Source: Saccoglossus kowalevskii (lineage: Eukaryota; Hemichordata; Enteropneusta; Harrimaniidae). Taken from it: 26,900 bases of DNA. Positions 1 to 9,545 of this stretch are shown here, piece after piece. The first letter of the stretch is position 1. Each line of letters starts with the position of its first letter. The position numbers were made by a program, and so were the translations under genes. The notes beneath the pieces are model-generated. The model had not been told where the DNA came from. It did not search any database and was given only the letters and a program-made list of their open reading frames with translations. The DNA lies in contig NW_003140811.1 of the NCBI RefSeq assembly GCF_000003605.2, forward strand, positions 1,506,890 through 1,533,789, given 5' to 3'.

Positions 1-727
1 CACCACTGTTGACTGTTATAGAAGAGTAGGTGTTATACCCCAAAGCTCATGATATCACTGCAACACATATTGGCAGTAATGAAGCCGAAAATATCAGAAA
101 TGCAGAGCTCCGAGCGTTTTCTGGCAGTCTTTGTAACAAAGCTTTCTATTGGTCGGTAAACTTTCTATCGCGCAACCACGTGACATACACGATTATGAAT
201 GGTATTACCGCACGGTGTTGTAGAGAGAGGAATGTCCGAACGGAACAACACCGTGCAGGCGGACGATGCACCCTTCCGTGCTTGCGCCTGTCTGTATCAC
301 ACATGTGTTGATTGAACACATGTCAAACACAAGCACGCTTATTCATTTTGCGGTCGAATTCAAAATGACAGACTGATTGCCATTTTTACGGTTTCGGAAC
401 CGGATCTTGGGTATGGTTGGATTGAGTTTCCGAAACTTGGTACATATCTAGACGATTTGCCGGGCGTAATTTATCATATGTTTTGTCGAAATTGCATTCG
501 ATGTGTGCAAATTCATGGACATTCGTTCAATGAAAACGTACGTTGACTGTTGATGTAATGGCGTGTACCAGTTGGGTGCAGAGGCTGAGGCAAAGCGCTC
601 TATGAAATCGTCGGTCTGTGAAATTTTCTCCCAGTAGAACCTCGTCAATATGATTTAAAAGTAGACACTCACGTCGGGACTCTACTAAAACATTGCAGCG
701 TTTGTTATTTTAAAACTACTTTGAGTA
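1..727. other. intergenic, two small hairpins
   Basis: No coding sequence is recognised. Perfect inverted repeats occur at 210-221/245-256 (12-bp arms, 23-nt loop) and 301-309/315-323 (9-bp arms, 5-nt loop). Short open frames here show no domain or codon pattern. Confidence 0.6.
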
Positions 728-737
728 CTATATATAA
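728..737 (+). promoter_or_regulatory. possible TATA box / MEF2-like site upstream of LIM gene 1
   Basis: CTATATATAA fits both a TATA box and the MEF2 consensus YTAWWWWTAR. It lies about 0.8 kb upstream of the ATG exon, on the correct side of an expected 5' UTR intron. MEF2 control would suit a muscle LIM protein, but such AT-rich strings are common by chance and no transcript start is visible. Confidence 0.25.
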
Positions 738-1062
738 GAGTAAGCTTTTGCGGAAAACAACGAGGAGGCAGACATCTGTGAAATTTCTTTCAAAGTGTAC
801 TGAATCATGAATAAAATGGACATTTGCCAAACCATGTGACCTCACCATAAGTTCCACTCAACCATTATGTAAACTTCAGTGGTGTTTTAGGTGCAGTACT
901 TTTTTTGTGGATGCGTGAACTCACCATAGTTTGTATGTTTAATGGCTATGTATTGAGTTTCCCTATACAATGTAGTTGCGATACGATCACCGTCGCTGGA
1001 ATGTCAATTAATACCTACGGCATTACGAATTCAGTGCGTTTTATTTTGTTCTTCAGCTGTAC

Positions 1063-1229
1063 ATTAAAGCGGGAGGGTCGTCACCTGCGCACGCGCGGGA
1101 ATTGAGTCCCAAGCGACGATAACAACACACGCTAAAAACGCAAAGGCTCATGGGTAGACGCCTGTTTGTAAACATTGACACGCTATGGCCATCTGACGCA
1201 TGCGCAGATGACGACTGCCCCGCTTTAAT
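1063..1229. mobile_element. MITE-like element with 29-bp terminal inverted repeats
   Basis: The left end 1063-1091 begins ATTAAAGCGGG and ends CTGCGCA. The right end 1201-1229 is its reverse complement with 4 mismatches in 29. The element is 167 bp and has no coding capacity, which is typical of a non-autonomous DNA transposon. I could not identify a clear target-site duplication, so the superfamily is open. It sits in the region expected to hold the 5' UTR intron or promoter of LIM gene 1. GC-rich TGCGCACGCGCG inside the left end looks like an NRF1 site but belongs to the repeat. Confidence 0.7.
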
Positions 1230-1536
1230 ATGGTAGTACGAACCATGATACGACAAATACTTCTGCTACCCGTATTGATTTGAGAGGTGGTGATAATAAT
1301 CTAACGATAGAGAAATTACAATTACAACAACAACAAAAAACAACAAAAACAATAGTTTAGTTTCAGGAGATTGGCGTGTACATAAATTGAAAATCCATTC
1401 CAGTGGTACCAAATTCATCCATTGCAACATAACCATGACCTTCGAGTTATGATGAAGGAAAGTCTGTATTGCGTTAAGTTACATGTTTATATATTCTTAC
1501 GTAATAATCAATATTTTATTTTTATTTATTTTGCAG

Positions 1537-1557
1537 GAATTTTGAAGAGTGTCAATC
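1537..1557 (+). other. 5' untranslated part of LIM gene 1 first coding exon
   Basis: A polypyrimidine-rich tract and TTTTGCAG end at 1536, so the ATG exon is itself preceded by an intron and an upstream non-coding exon must exist. The 21 nt before the ATG contain an in-frame TGA at 1543-1545, which excludes a longer reading frame joining from upstream. I could not place the upstream exon with confidence. Confidence 0.7.
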
Positions 1558-4500
1558 ATGCCTGTGTGTGAAAAATGCAAGAAAACCATCACGTACGTAA
1601 ACACAGCAATCGGTCTCATTGTATGATGCTTGTCAACACGGTTATCATGGTGTTTGGACCATGACGTCATGATATTACCCTTTCAATTGCCACTAAAAAC
1701 TGATGTCGCCTTCCACGATCATAGTCAAGTTCGATCTGCTTAATTTCATGAAGGATGTTGATTTACATTCTAAATTCTGTCTTTTGGGTTCAAAATTGAC
1801 ATACCATTTTGGCGGAGTAAATCTGCCGCGACCGGGTCGAAGATCACCTTTAATGAGGTGTTACTTTTCAATTTATTTCAATAATTTTCAATATATGTTT
1901 CGCATTTCAATTTTGTTTTGTATCGCCCACCTCGTTTCTTAACCTTTCCTTTTATTATGTTTTTTTATGGTTAAAACAGTGGCACTATTGTGACCGCCTT
2001 GGACAAAGAGTGGCATGCCGAGTGCTTTAGATGTGCCGAGTGCCGTTGTCAATTGCGAGGAAAAAGTTTCTTTACCACCAAAGATGGTCGTGTCGTCTGC
2101 GAGACCGATTACAAGATATTTGAAGCCGCCCGCTGTGCCAAGTGCTATGAGTCTGTCACCGGGGTGAGTTGTTTTGACGGGGACGATATTAGTTTGTTGT
2201 TAATATCACAACATTAACCGAATATTTTCATATACGGTATAAGAGTATATAGGAACAATAAATTACACCCCTCTTAGTAGGATTATTCAGTGGCCAGAAA
2301 TGTATTTAGACCGCTCTAGTTTAATAATCAAACCTTGATATGGAATATACCATTATTTCTGCTGGGGAGGAAAATGAAGATACGAAACATCGGAGAACGC
2401 GTTTTGTGCGGCTTTGATGAAGGGGGGGGGGGCGGAAATGCAACCCAATCTAGGAGGAAAAAAATGGTATGTCCAGACACACAGTTTCAACAACATTCTA
2501 ACCTAGCCCATTCCAGTCAGACATAATGAATCACTCCGAAGTTTAATTTGGATCACGTGTGGGTGATCTTTCGTTTAGTTTTACAGTAATGGTGAGAGGG
2601 ATGTGAAGGCATGCAATAATTACCCAGTTATTTCTGTTATTCTCTATGATTGGCACGATCATCTTCTCAAGCAGCGATCATTACCCGTATCAGTCATCTA
2701 GAAAAACTATATTATTTTGCGCGCCGCGTGATTCTGATACTGTACACGGCTTATCGTCTGCTCATTTTTTTTTTCTTCACGCAGGAGATTGTGACCGCAT
2801 TGGACAAGAAGTGGCACCCGCATTGCTTTGTATGCAACCATTGCCGTAAACCATTCGGCGGAGATGGCTTTATGGTGAAAGACGATAAACCATACTGTAA
2901 GAAAGGTGGGTCATAGTTCAAAATAGTTATTGACAGACAGCCGATAAATTACTAAATAGTTCACAGCATTGAACCTCGGCCGTATGCAGGTGGTAACATT
3001 TTTCATTTACAATGGGTCCAAGTGTTTGCTCAAGATGGTCTTTAGAGTCACTCACTGACATTTGCTAAATCATCTCTTAAGCGAATAGTTGACAAATATC
3101 ACTTGATTTATTATTTAATTTATGTGTTCTAACTAAATAACGAGACATGTGTTTTTGCATTTTGTTTTCTATTTTAATTCATATCATCACTGAGCAAAAA
3201 AAACGTTTGGATCATGGTTTGGTGAACACACATATGCACACGTACAAACAACACCCAGATAGCTAGAAAATGAATAATGACAAAACATCTCTTTCCATGC
3301 ACCTATTTGAATGCAGTTACCATAACAACACGCCATGTTACAAAACATAGCTCCATGCGTTTACTCATTTGGTACCACATAAATAGTTTTGGTTCGATGT
3401 TACATGGATTTAAAATAAGAACAAATAACAGAAAACACCGTGACCGCTTGTGTTCGTTTAATACGTGTATGTGAATACTGCCGCGTTACCAAGTGAATAT
3501 TATGATATAAGTGCCATGTGACTTTATATGACAAAACACTCCTAACGACTGCATTCCAGGGCCCAGGAGAAATTGGAGTTTTGCCAATTGGGTCACAATC
3601 ATTAAATGAAGTTTAAATAAATGACTACGAGTAAATAAATAATGCAATCATATTTGATAAATAAATAACTATTTTTGTGTTTTTGTGGCAGTGTTTCAGT
3701 GCAACAGAAAAAACATGTGTGCGTTCATATATATATGTATGTATGTAAATACTAAAATGAATTGTTAAATTGCGATAAGTAGCACCCGGTCCGTTGCCAG
3801 GATTACGAGTGTATTTAATGAAGTTTAGATGACATACATCTTTCACGCCATTTATTATTTTGCTTCTCAAATACATTTATTTGTTCACGAATATGCAGAT
3901 TACCAAGTGCTGTTCTGTGGTGGTAAAGACGTGAAGGTAGTCTCCTCGGACATCTGCTATGGATGTGACCAGAAGCTTGGATCTAAATGGGTCGAAGCCA
4001 TGAACCAGAACTGGCATCCAGACTGCTTCGTGTGCCAGGTAACATAATGATGGTTGACTTGTTATATCGCCCTCTACCATTGACATGTGTTCCATGCATG
4101 GCCAACCTGCGTTGCTAATGTTGCGCGGGGCGTCATATCATGCTTTTAGTATACCTCAGTTCTCGTAGTTGATTAACACACCCACATTCTTCAGCAAAGC
4201 CCATTAATTTTATGCTCTCGACGTCTCCATATGCAGGAGTGCAGGCAACCATTCCATGGAAACAACTTTTTCATAGTTTATGGGAAACCATACTGCAGCA
4301 AACATCCATCTAACCCACCTCCGCCAGATTTCCGGTAATCTGCATGATGCGTTACCATGGGAACAGCATGCATTCAACAGTACGCATTTTGAATCTTTCA
4401 ACAATAAAACAAGTTTCTGTTTAACTCTAATTCTATTCACGTAATAATACGTTATACAATTCTTTAGCTTTTACATTATGATCACGCCCATACACCGAAG

Positions 4501-4650
4501 TATACTAACAATATTCATTCATTAACCAATATGAACTCATGCGTGTCTATTTTTCATTTCCATTTTATTCCACAGAAATGCAGAGAAAAGCTGTCCGGTG
4601 AAAAATTTTACAACGAAAGTGGCAAGCCTGTCTGCACCAAATGTGGTTAA
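1558..4650 (+). CDS. LIM gene 1: three-LIM-domain adaptor protein, spliced, two C-terminal isoforms
   Basis: Coding exons are 1558-1592, 1980-2163, 2785-2905, 3899-4038, then 4237-4338 (isoform a, 193 aa) or 4576-4650 (isoform b, 184 aa). All introns are GT..AG and the frame is continuous. The start is supported by an in-frame TGA 15 nt upstream of the ATG in the same exon. LIM1 has ligands C4, C7, H24, C27, C30, C33, C52, D55. LIM2 has C64, C67, H84, C87, C90, C93, C111, D114. LIM3 has C133, C136, H153, C156, C159, C162, C180 and H183 or C183. Almost nothing lies outside the LIM domains. By family knowledge LIM domains bind zinc and act as protein-protein adaptors, often at actin structures or the nucleus. 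The LIM3 motif WVEAMNQNWHPDCF resembles the last LIM of Enigma/ZASP proteins, but no PDZ domain is present. A paxillin-like or LIM-only origin is also possible. The structure is certain; the exact family is not. Confidence 0.93.
4237..4338 (+). CDS. LIM gene 1 terminal exon 5a, encodes LIM3 second half with C-x2-H ending
   Basis: The acceptor is ATGCAG before 4237. The exon opens in phase 0, matching the donor after 4038, and encodes 33 residues then TAA at 4336-4338. It begins E-C-R-Q-P-F, so it supplies the sixth zinc ligand (C162), and Y-C-S-K-H supplies the last pair, C180 and H183. A short tail PSNPPPPDFR follows. A Cys-x2-His closing pair resembles that of the last LIM in Enigma/ZASP proteins. 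The proline run is absent from the other isoform and from LIM gene 2. The exon has its own poly(A) signal at 4403-4408, so it behaves as a true last exon. Confidence 0.85.
   Translation, partial: ECRQPFHGNNFFIVYGKPYCSKHPSNPPPPDFR
4403..4408 (+). terminator. poly(A) signal for LIM gene 1 isoform a
   Basis: AATAAA lies 65 nt after the exon 5a stop and before the acceptor of exon 5b, followed by T-rich and GT-containing sequence. It would end a very short 3' UTR inside what is an intron for isoform b. Confidence 0.65.
4576..4650 (+). CDS. LIM gene 1 terminal exon 5b, encodes LIM3 second half with C-x2-C ending
   Basis: The acceptor is TTCCACAG before 4576. The exon opens in phase 0, compatible with the same donor after 4038 that serves exon 5a, and encodes 24 residues then TAA. 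It reads K-C-R-E-K-L-S-G-E-K-F-Y and ends V-C-T-K-C-G, giving ligands C162, C180 and C183 and a bare C-terminus. It is closer in plan to the last exon of LIM gene 2 (Y-C-E-K-C-I-N-N) than exon 5a is. Exon 5a ends in a stop, so joining 5a to 5b would not add residues. The two exons are therefore alternatives at the protein level. Confidence 0.85.
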   Translation, partial: KCREKLSGEKFYNESGKPVCTKCG

Positions 4651-4877
4651 ATCGACAATGACACCGACTCGAAATTTACAACCCAATTCCAGTCCATAGC
4701 TCGTAGATATGTATATTAGTTAAGCCTGGGTAGCCTGGGATTACGTTGACACATGCGCCCTCGTCAGGCGAATCGTGCACATGGTTAAGGGTTCAGTGTC
4801 CACAGAGGGTTCAAGTTGCTAGGTTAATATTGTTAGTAGGTAATTATTAGTAGCAATAATCAGATTCAATCTGGTTC

Positions 4878-4883
4878 AATAAA
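4878..4883 (+). terminator. possible proximal poly(A) signal for LIM gene 1 isoform b
   Basis: AATAAA lies about 230 nt after the exon 5b stop. A second AATAAA at 5839-5844 is followed by a GTGTTTCTGTGT tract, which makes it an equally good or better distal end. Others occur further on, at about 6331. Confidence 0.45.
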
Positions 4884-7800
4884 TCCATAGTGATCATACT
4901 TTTTATAGCACATCATCGCGATCCAATGTAGTTATCATGCAAACTTGCCGAAATGGAAAGGGAACAAAATTAATGCAAATTGTCATTGTAAACACAATTG
5001 TGTTTAGATATTAAATCGATATTTTAAAGTTCTCAGTGACAAGAACACTGCCTCATAACTATATTGGCATTTTTTTACGCAATCAAATATGAAACTCATC
5101 TCACAGCCCATAACGAGTTTTATCTTATCACTTTTTTTTCCACTTTATCAAGTGTTTTTTTGTGTATGAATTAACGTAACTGTTTCACTTCCTGCTATTT
5201 TCCAAAGTACTTGAACATTTTGGATGGTTCTTCTGGTTAGTCTATATTTACCTTGAAAGGAGATTGAGGTCAGGGGAGTAACAGTTATCGAGTTGCTCTC
5301 TCAATTTTCTAACTGTAGTAATTCGTACTTACTACTTTGTGCCAAACTCGTGAAACTTCTAAGTTATGGAGATATAAGGTAACGATGTCAAGATATTTTT
5401 AAAACAATTTTTAAAACAACAGTCTCCTAGACATGTTTTTTTCTCCAAAATTCTCCGGAGTAAAGGACTTTACGCATTATTATGATATCGTAAGTTGAAA
5501 AACATTCATAAAAATATAATATATGTAACCGTGTGGCATATTTGCTCATTTTTAGCCCAGTCTTGTGCGTGGTAACCATTAGGTACAGTCAATGTCGTTT
5601 TCGAAGGCGACTGCAAGACATTGTATTGGGCCTTTTTATTGACTGTTGAGCACTTGAGAGATAATATATCCTCATTTCAATATTTACGAAATACTAATAA
5701 TGACATTTTTACGATATTATGAGTTTGATTTTAAAGTCAACAGTTTGTCAGCCTTGGAAATAATGTGCATTTGCTGCACAGACGCTGCTGCACGAATACG
5801 TATTATGAGCTTACCGGACTGTCTTATGTACTATTATCAATAAAAGTGTTTCTGTGTCGGCGCCTTTCAATTAAACTCACGGTTAATTAGATTATACAAA
5901 TTATTTATAGGAAAACAAATTTACAACAGTTTATATTTTAATGAGCGAGTCTTAGTACATGTGATCCCCTGGCGCCAAGAGTGTCACCGTCTGACTATAC
6001 CTCTGACGACGTGAGTGCGCCCTCGGCGACCGTCGGTCGGGAAGACCTATAATGAGTAGGCCTGGGTAGTCGAGGTTAGAAGGTGGATTCTTGGCGATGG
6101 GTCTGTCACAATATGACTCTATAGGCTATATATAAAATAAGAATAAATAAGTATATAATAAATATATATATAGATTGCATGATTCGATAAAAGCTATTTC
6201 CTTAAAAAAATTCAAACGATGTCACCTTTGGCCTGCATGAACACCTTGATTTTTTTTATTTGCTGGCATTTCTTGTTTTCGGCACAAGTTGAGCACATTG
6301 TATATTTTTGTTTATTGGGATAGGCTAAGCAATAAATATTGTATTTGTAACGGGGAATCTGTGTTATTATTATATTTTGGTGTGTTGAATATCACCGTGG
6401 TTTATCACGAAGCTAGAAAAATGCCATGGTAAATGTATAAACATAGACGTTCCAATGGTTTCCGTTGTAACTTGGAATTTTTTTGCAGCGTCGTGAAGAA
6501 TATGGAGACCGCAAATTCCTTGATGTGGCACGGTGGTGGGAACGTGTTTCGATCATGAATTGTTCAGAAAATTAGCATATATTCAAATTATTTTATCAGC
6601 CAATCACGGTCCGTGAAGGCGACATCTTACTAGAATGCCCGGAATATAGTGGGGTGCCTGGCGGAAGACTACAGGTAGCCTGGCTAGTATGTGTATATTT
6701 AGAAACCGAGAACGAGTTAAAGTGTAGACCAAATTGGGCGTTGTGTATCCGTCTTAGATTGTCTGTGACTTGGTATAAACGCGTACTGAGTTAAGGGGTC
6801 CTTGGTTACTAAAGATGAATCGTGATTCCACGGATGAGAAAAGGTACATGCGTGCTGGTTTTGGCAATGTTACAAATGGTAATGTTACACGAATTACAAT
6901 TATGAAACTTCTATAAAGTACTAGTAATATAAAATCACAACACAATGCAATGGTGAGTTATATGCGCAGCAACAGAATTAACCTTTTTCGCCATCAGACT
7001 TTCTCAACCAAAATTTTCCGCACTTTTTTCTTATATTATTTATTATTTCCAAAAACTTTGGCTATTTTTGTTCGAATCATCTGAAGGAAAGTGCAGAGTA
7101 TTTTGTGAATTTGTGATGAAAAGAGCCTGGCGGTGAAAAGGTTAATTCATTTACTGCTTTATTCAGTTAAATTATCAACATCGGGGGTTAACCAATACAA
7201 TTTCGCCCATTATTGAAAAGTAAAATATTAGATATATTATCATATCATATCTAAATATTGAAATTGCATGGTGAATAATATTAACTTGGTGAAATGTTGC
7301 GTCTATGGACTTACAAGTGGGAAGCCGTGGTTAATACCAGTTAAGAAAATAATATAATGACAATGTTAATACGTAAGGTACGGCGGAGAATATGACACAG
7401 TCTTTTTGTTACGAAGAAGCCTGGACGCTGTTATGGACGGTGAGTGGGTGTAGATAATCTATTCTCACAAGTTGTACATAGTTGGCAGATCGTTTTTAGG
7501 AGTGTCTGTGACAAGTAGATGTAAAAGGTATGGTGCATACCATGTTTATCATGACGTCAAATATATATTTACCTATTGTGCGTTTATATGGTTATGACTA
7601 AATGCAGACCGAAGTTCATCCCGTTCAATTCCAGAGCCGAGCTGGAATAGTGATTTTGCCTCAGGGTTATCGTTTATCGGGCCATGTCGGGTTCAGTCTT
7701 ATCGGAGTTCGACCCCGATATTGGAGTCCGTCGAACTCGGATCGAATCGGATCGAGCTGAACGCGTTTATTTTTTGCTTGCCTGTACACGCTCGAGCTGT

Positions 7801-9234
7801 TTGCCTCAGATAAAATAATGTCGTATAATTCTGCTGTGTATGTGGGTGAGATGTCAATGCTACTGAATACAAAAGTAGTTTGTACGTTAGTAGCCCAGTT
7901 ACTAAATTACAGCAGGTATAGGAATTATAACATCAACTGCGTTCGGGAAAAGGTTTCCAATCATAGCGATTCTTCTGCTCTGAAAAGATACCTACTAGTA
8001 TATTGTCAAAACAGCAATATATATTGGATAATCACTTTCAAAATAGCGCAATATAATATATTGTTTATAATTAGACATATGCGAGACATTAAAAACAACA
8101 CAATGTTGTACTAGTGTTCGATAATAGTTTGGTTCTGTTTTCATATACATATATATACATATACCCGCACCTGTGTGCAGAAATAGTTCGTTTATCGTTT
8201 CATTAGACCTTATAAACAATACAATGCAAAGTTTAAAACATGATCCGTTGTGTACATATTTGGTTACGATTGGTAATATATTGCTAATAATATAATTCCA
8301 GAATTAATGCAAACGCTCTGAGTGCTTGTTATTCATTTACTCGACGACTCCTGTCGCGTTAATAATACAATTCACTTTTGAGATATGTTTTTTTTTTTGG
8401 TATCCGTCTTCTCTGAATGCTATTTTAAGTAATCCACTACTTTGTTTAGTTCTTCGGACTTTACAGATTGCGTAAAATGTTTTTTTTTTTTTTTTACAAG
8501 GATGTCACTAATTGCACTGAACGATTCGCTAGGCTAAACCATTTGTGTAGGGGGTAGGCAGCTTAGAAAATTTCATTCAGAAAAACGGAAAACGAAAAAA
8601 AGAATCACCGGGAACACATATTCAGGTTCTTCATTTTCTAATGAAGGGTTTTCATCGTTTTTTTCTTTCTTTTTTGATCCTACATAAAACATGATACATA
8701 GTAACTCATATATTTGTGTGAGAGGTCATTATTGTAATTGCAAGACATGTTTTTGTTTTGTTTTGATAAAATGATAACATTACAAATGTCATGTATATTT
8801 AATACTCCATATTTCAAAAAGTAACGTGATGGCATATGAATTGTATTCAGAGGCGGCGGCACAAAATTTTGCATGAAAGGCGAGATCTGCTCATCAACCT
8901 TGCGCCGAAGTCGCGACCTTACTAGGGGGTCCTGGGGCATGTTTCCCTAGACTCTATGAAACGCTATTTCCGGCTGCATTTCGAAGGGCAAATTTTGCTA
9001 ACACAAAGGGTTCTCAACGACGCCCCTCAACATTTTTTTCCACTGGTATTTTAATAAATATGAAAATTTTAGTGTATGTGCCAACCTCAATGCTAATGGA
9101 ATTAGGACAAAAAAGACCGAAATAACGGAATATTGTGATTGCGATAGCCACATATTGCGAAATGTGTAGTAAATAAATTTATGTATATATATTATTTATT
9201 TATTTATTTATTAATAAAAATAAAAACCCAAAGC
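4884..9234. other. 3' flank of LIM gene 1 and long intergenic stretch
   Basis: The first part is probably 3' UTR of isoform b. Beyond about 6 kb I see no coding sequence. Visible structure is limited: AT-rich runs at 6120-6175, a 9-bp inverted repeat GAGTTCGAC at 7705-7713/7730-7738, poly(T) near 8390 and 8480, a CAGAGGCGGCGGCAC string at 8848 that resembles a hAT transposon end without a matching partner, and a TTTA microsatellite at about 9190-9212. Confidence 0.6.
5839..5844 (+). terminator. possible distal poly(A) signal for LIM gene 1 isoform b
   Basis: AATAAA is followed within 10 nt by a GT-rich downstream element. Use of this site would give a 3' UTR of about 1.2 kb, similar in scale to that inferred for LIM gene 2. 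Confidence 0.45.
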
Positions 9235-9545
9235 TCAACTTATAGCATTTAAAACAGACGTCTTAAAAGAAGATAGACTCGTAAAAATGTCTACTGAACC
9301 AGCAATATAAATACAATTTGAAAAGTCAAGACAACGAGGGATAAAACAATATTTTCTGAGATTACTGTGACAAAGAGGTAGTTTGAAGGGATATACGGAG
9401 CGGAGATTTCTGGAGAGAGCATGAAAAGGAATGTTGTAAATAGTGTAGGGAGAATCAAAAATATTATTAAGGCATTTATACAAAAAGACGGAGTCAAGGA
9501 AATTTCTACGATTCTCAAGTGACGATAAATTATAACGAAGGCTTA
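9235..9545 (-). mobile_element. LINE (non-LTR retrotransposon) remnant, C-terminal tail of reverse transcriptase ORF
   Basis: Translated on the minus strand, the segment reads with motifs typical of the end of Jockey/CR1-type RT proteins: LSSLENRRNFLDSVFLYKC, then NLRSVYPFKLPLCHSNLRKY, then a final TSLSSFKTSVL. The order and spacing match the thumb and C-terminal region found after the polymerase motifs. The polymerase core, endonuclease and other parts are absent, and an in-frame stop lies just upstream on the coding strand, so this is a 3' fragment. A TTTA-rich repeat lies directly beyond the 3' side, as is common for LINE tails. Confidence 0.65.

Noticed and set aside
1053-1256. 67-codon minus-strand open frame
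   Set aside because: It covers the MITE from end to end and has no domain.
1593-1600. Alternative donor four bases downstream in LIM gene 1 exon 1 (GTACGTAA)
   Set aside because: Using the second GT breaks the frame into exon 2; the first GT matches the LIM gene 2 junction exactly.
8848-8940. CAGAGGCGGCGGCAC as a hAT transposon end
   Set aside because: Suggestive string only; no matching inverted end or target duplication found downstream.
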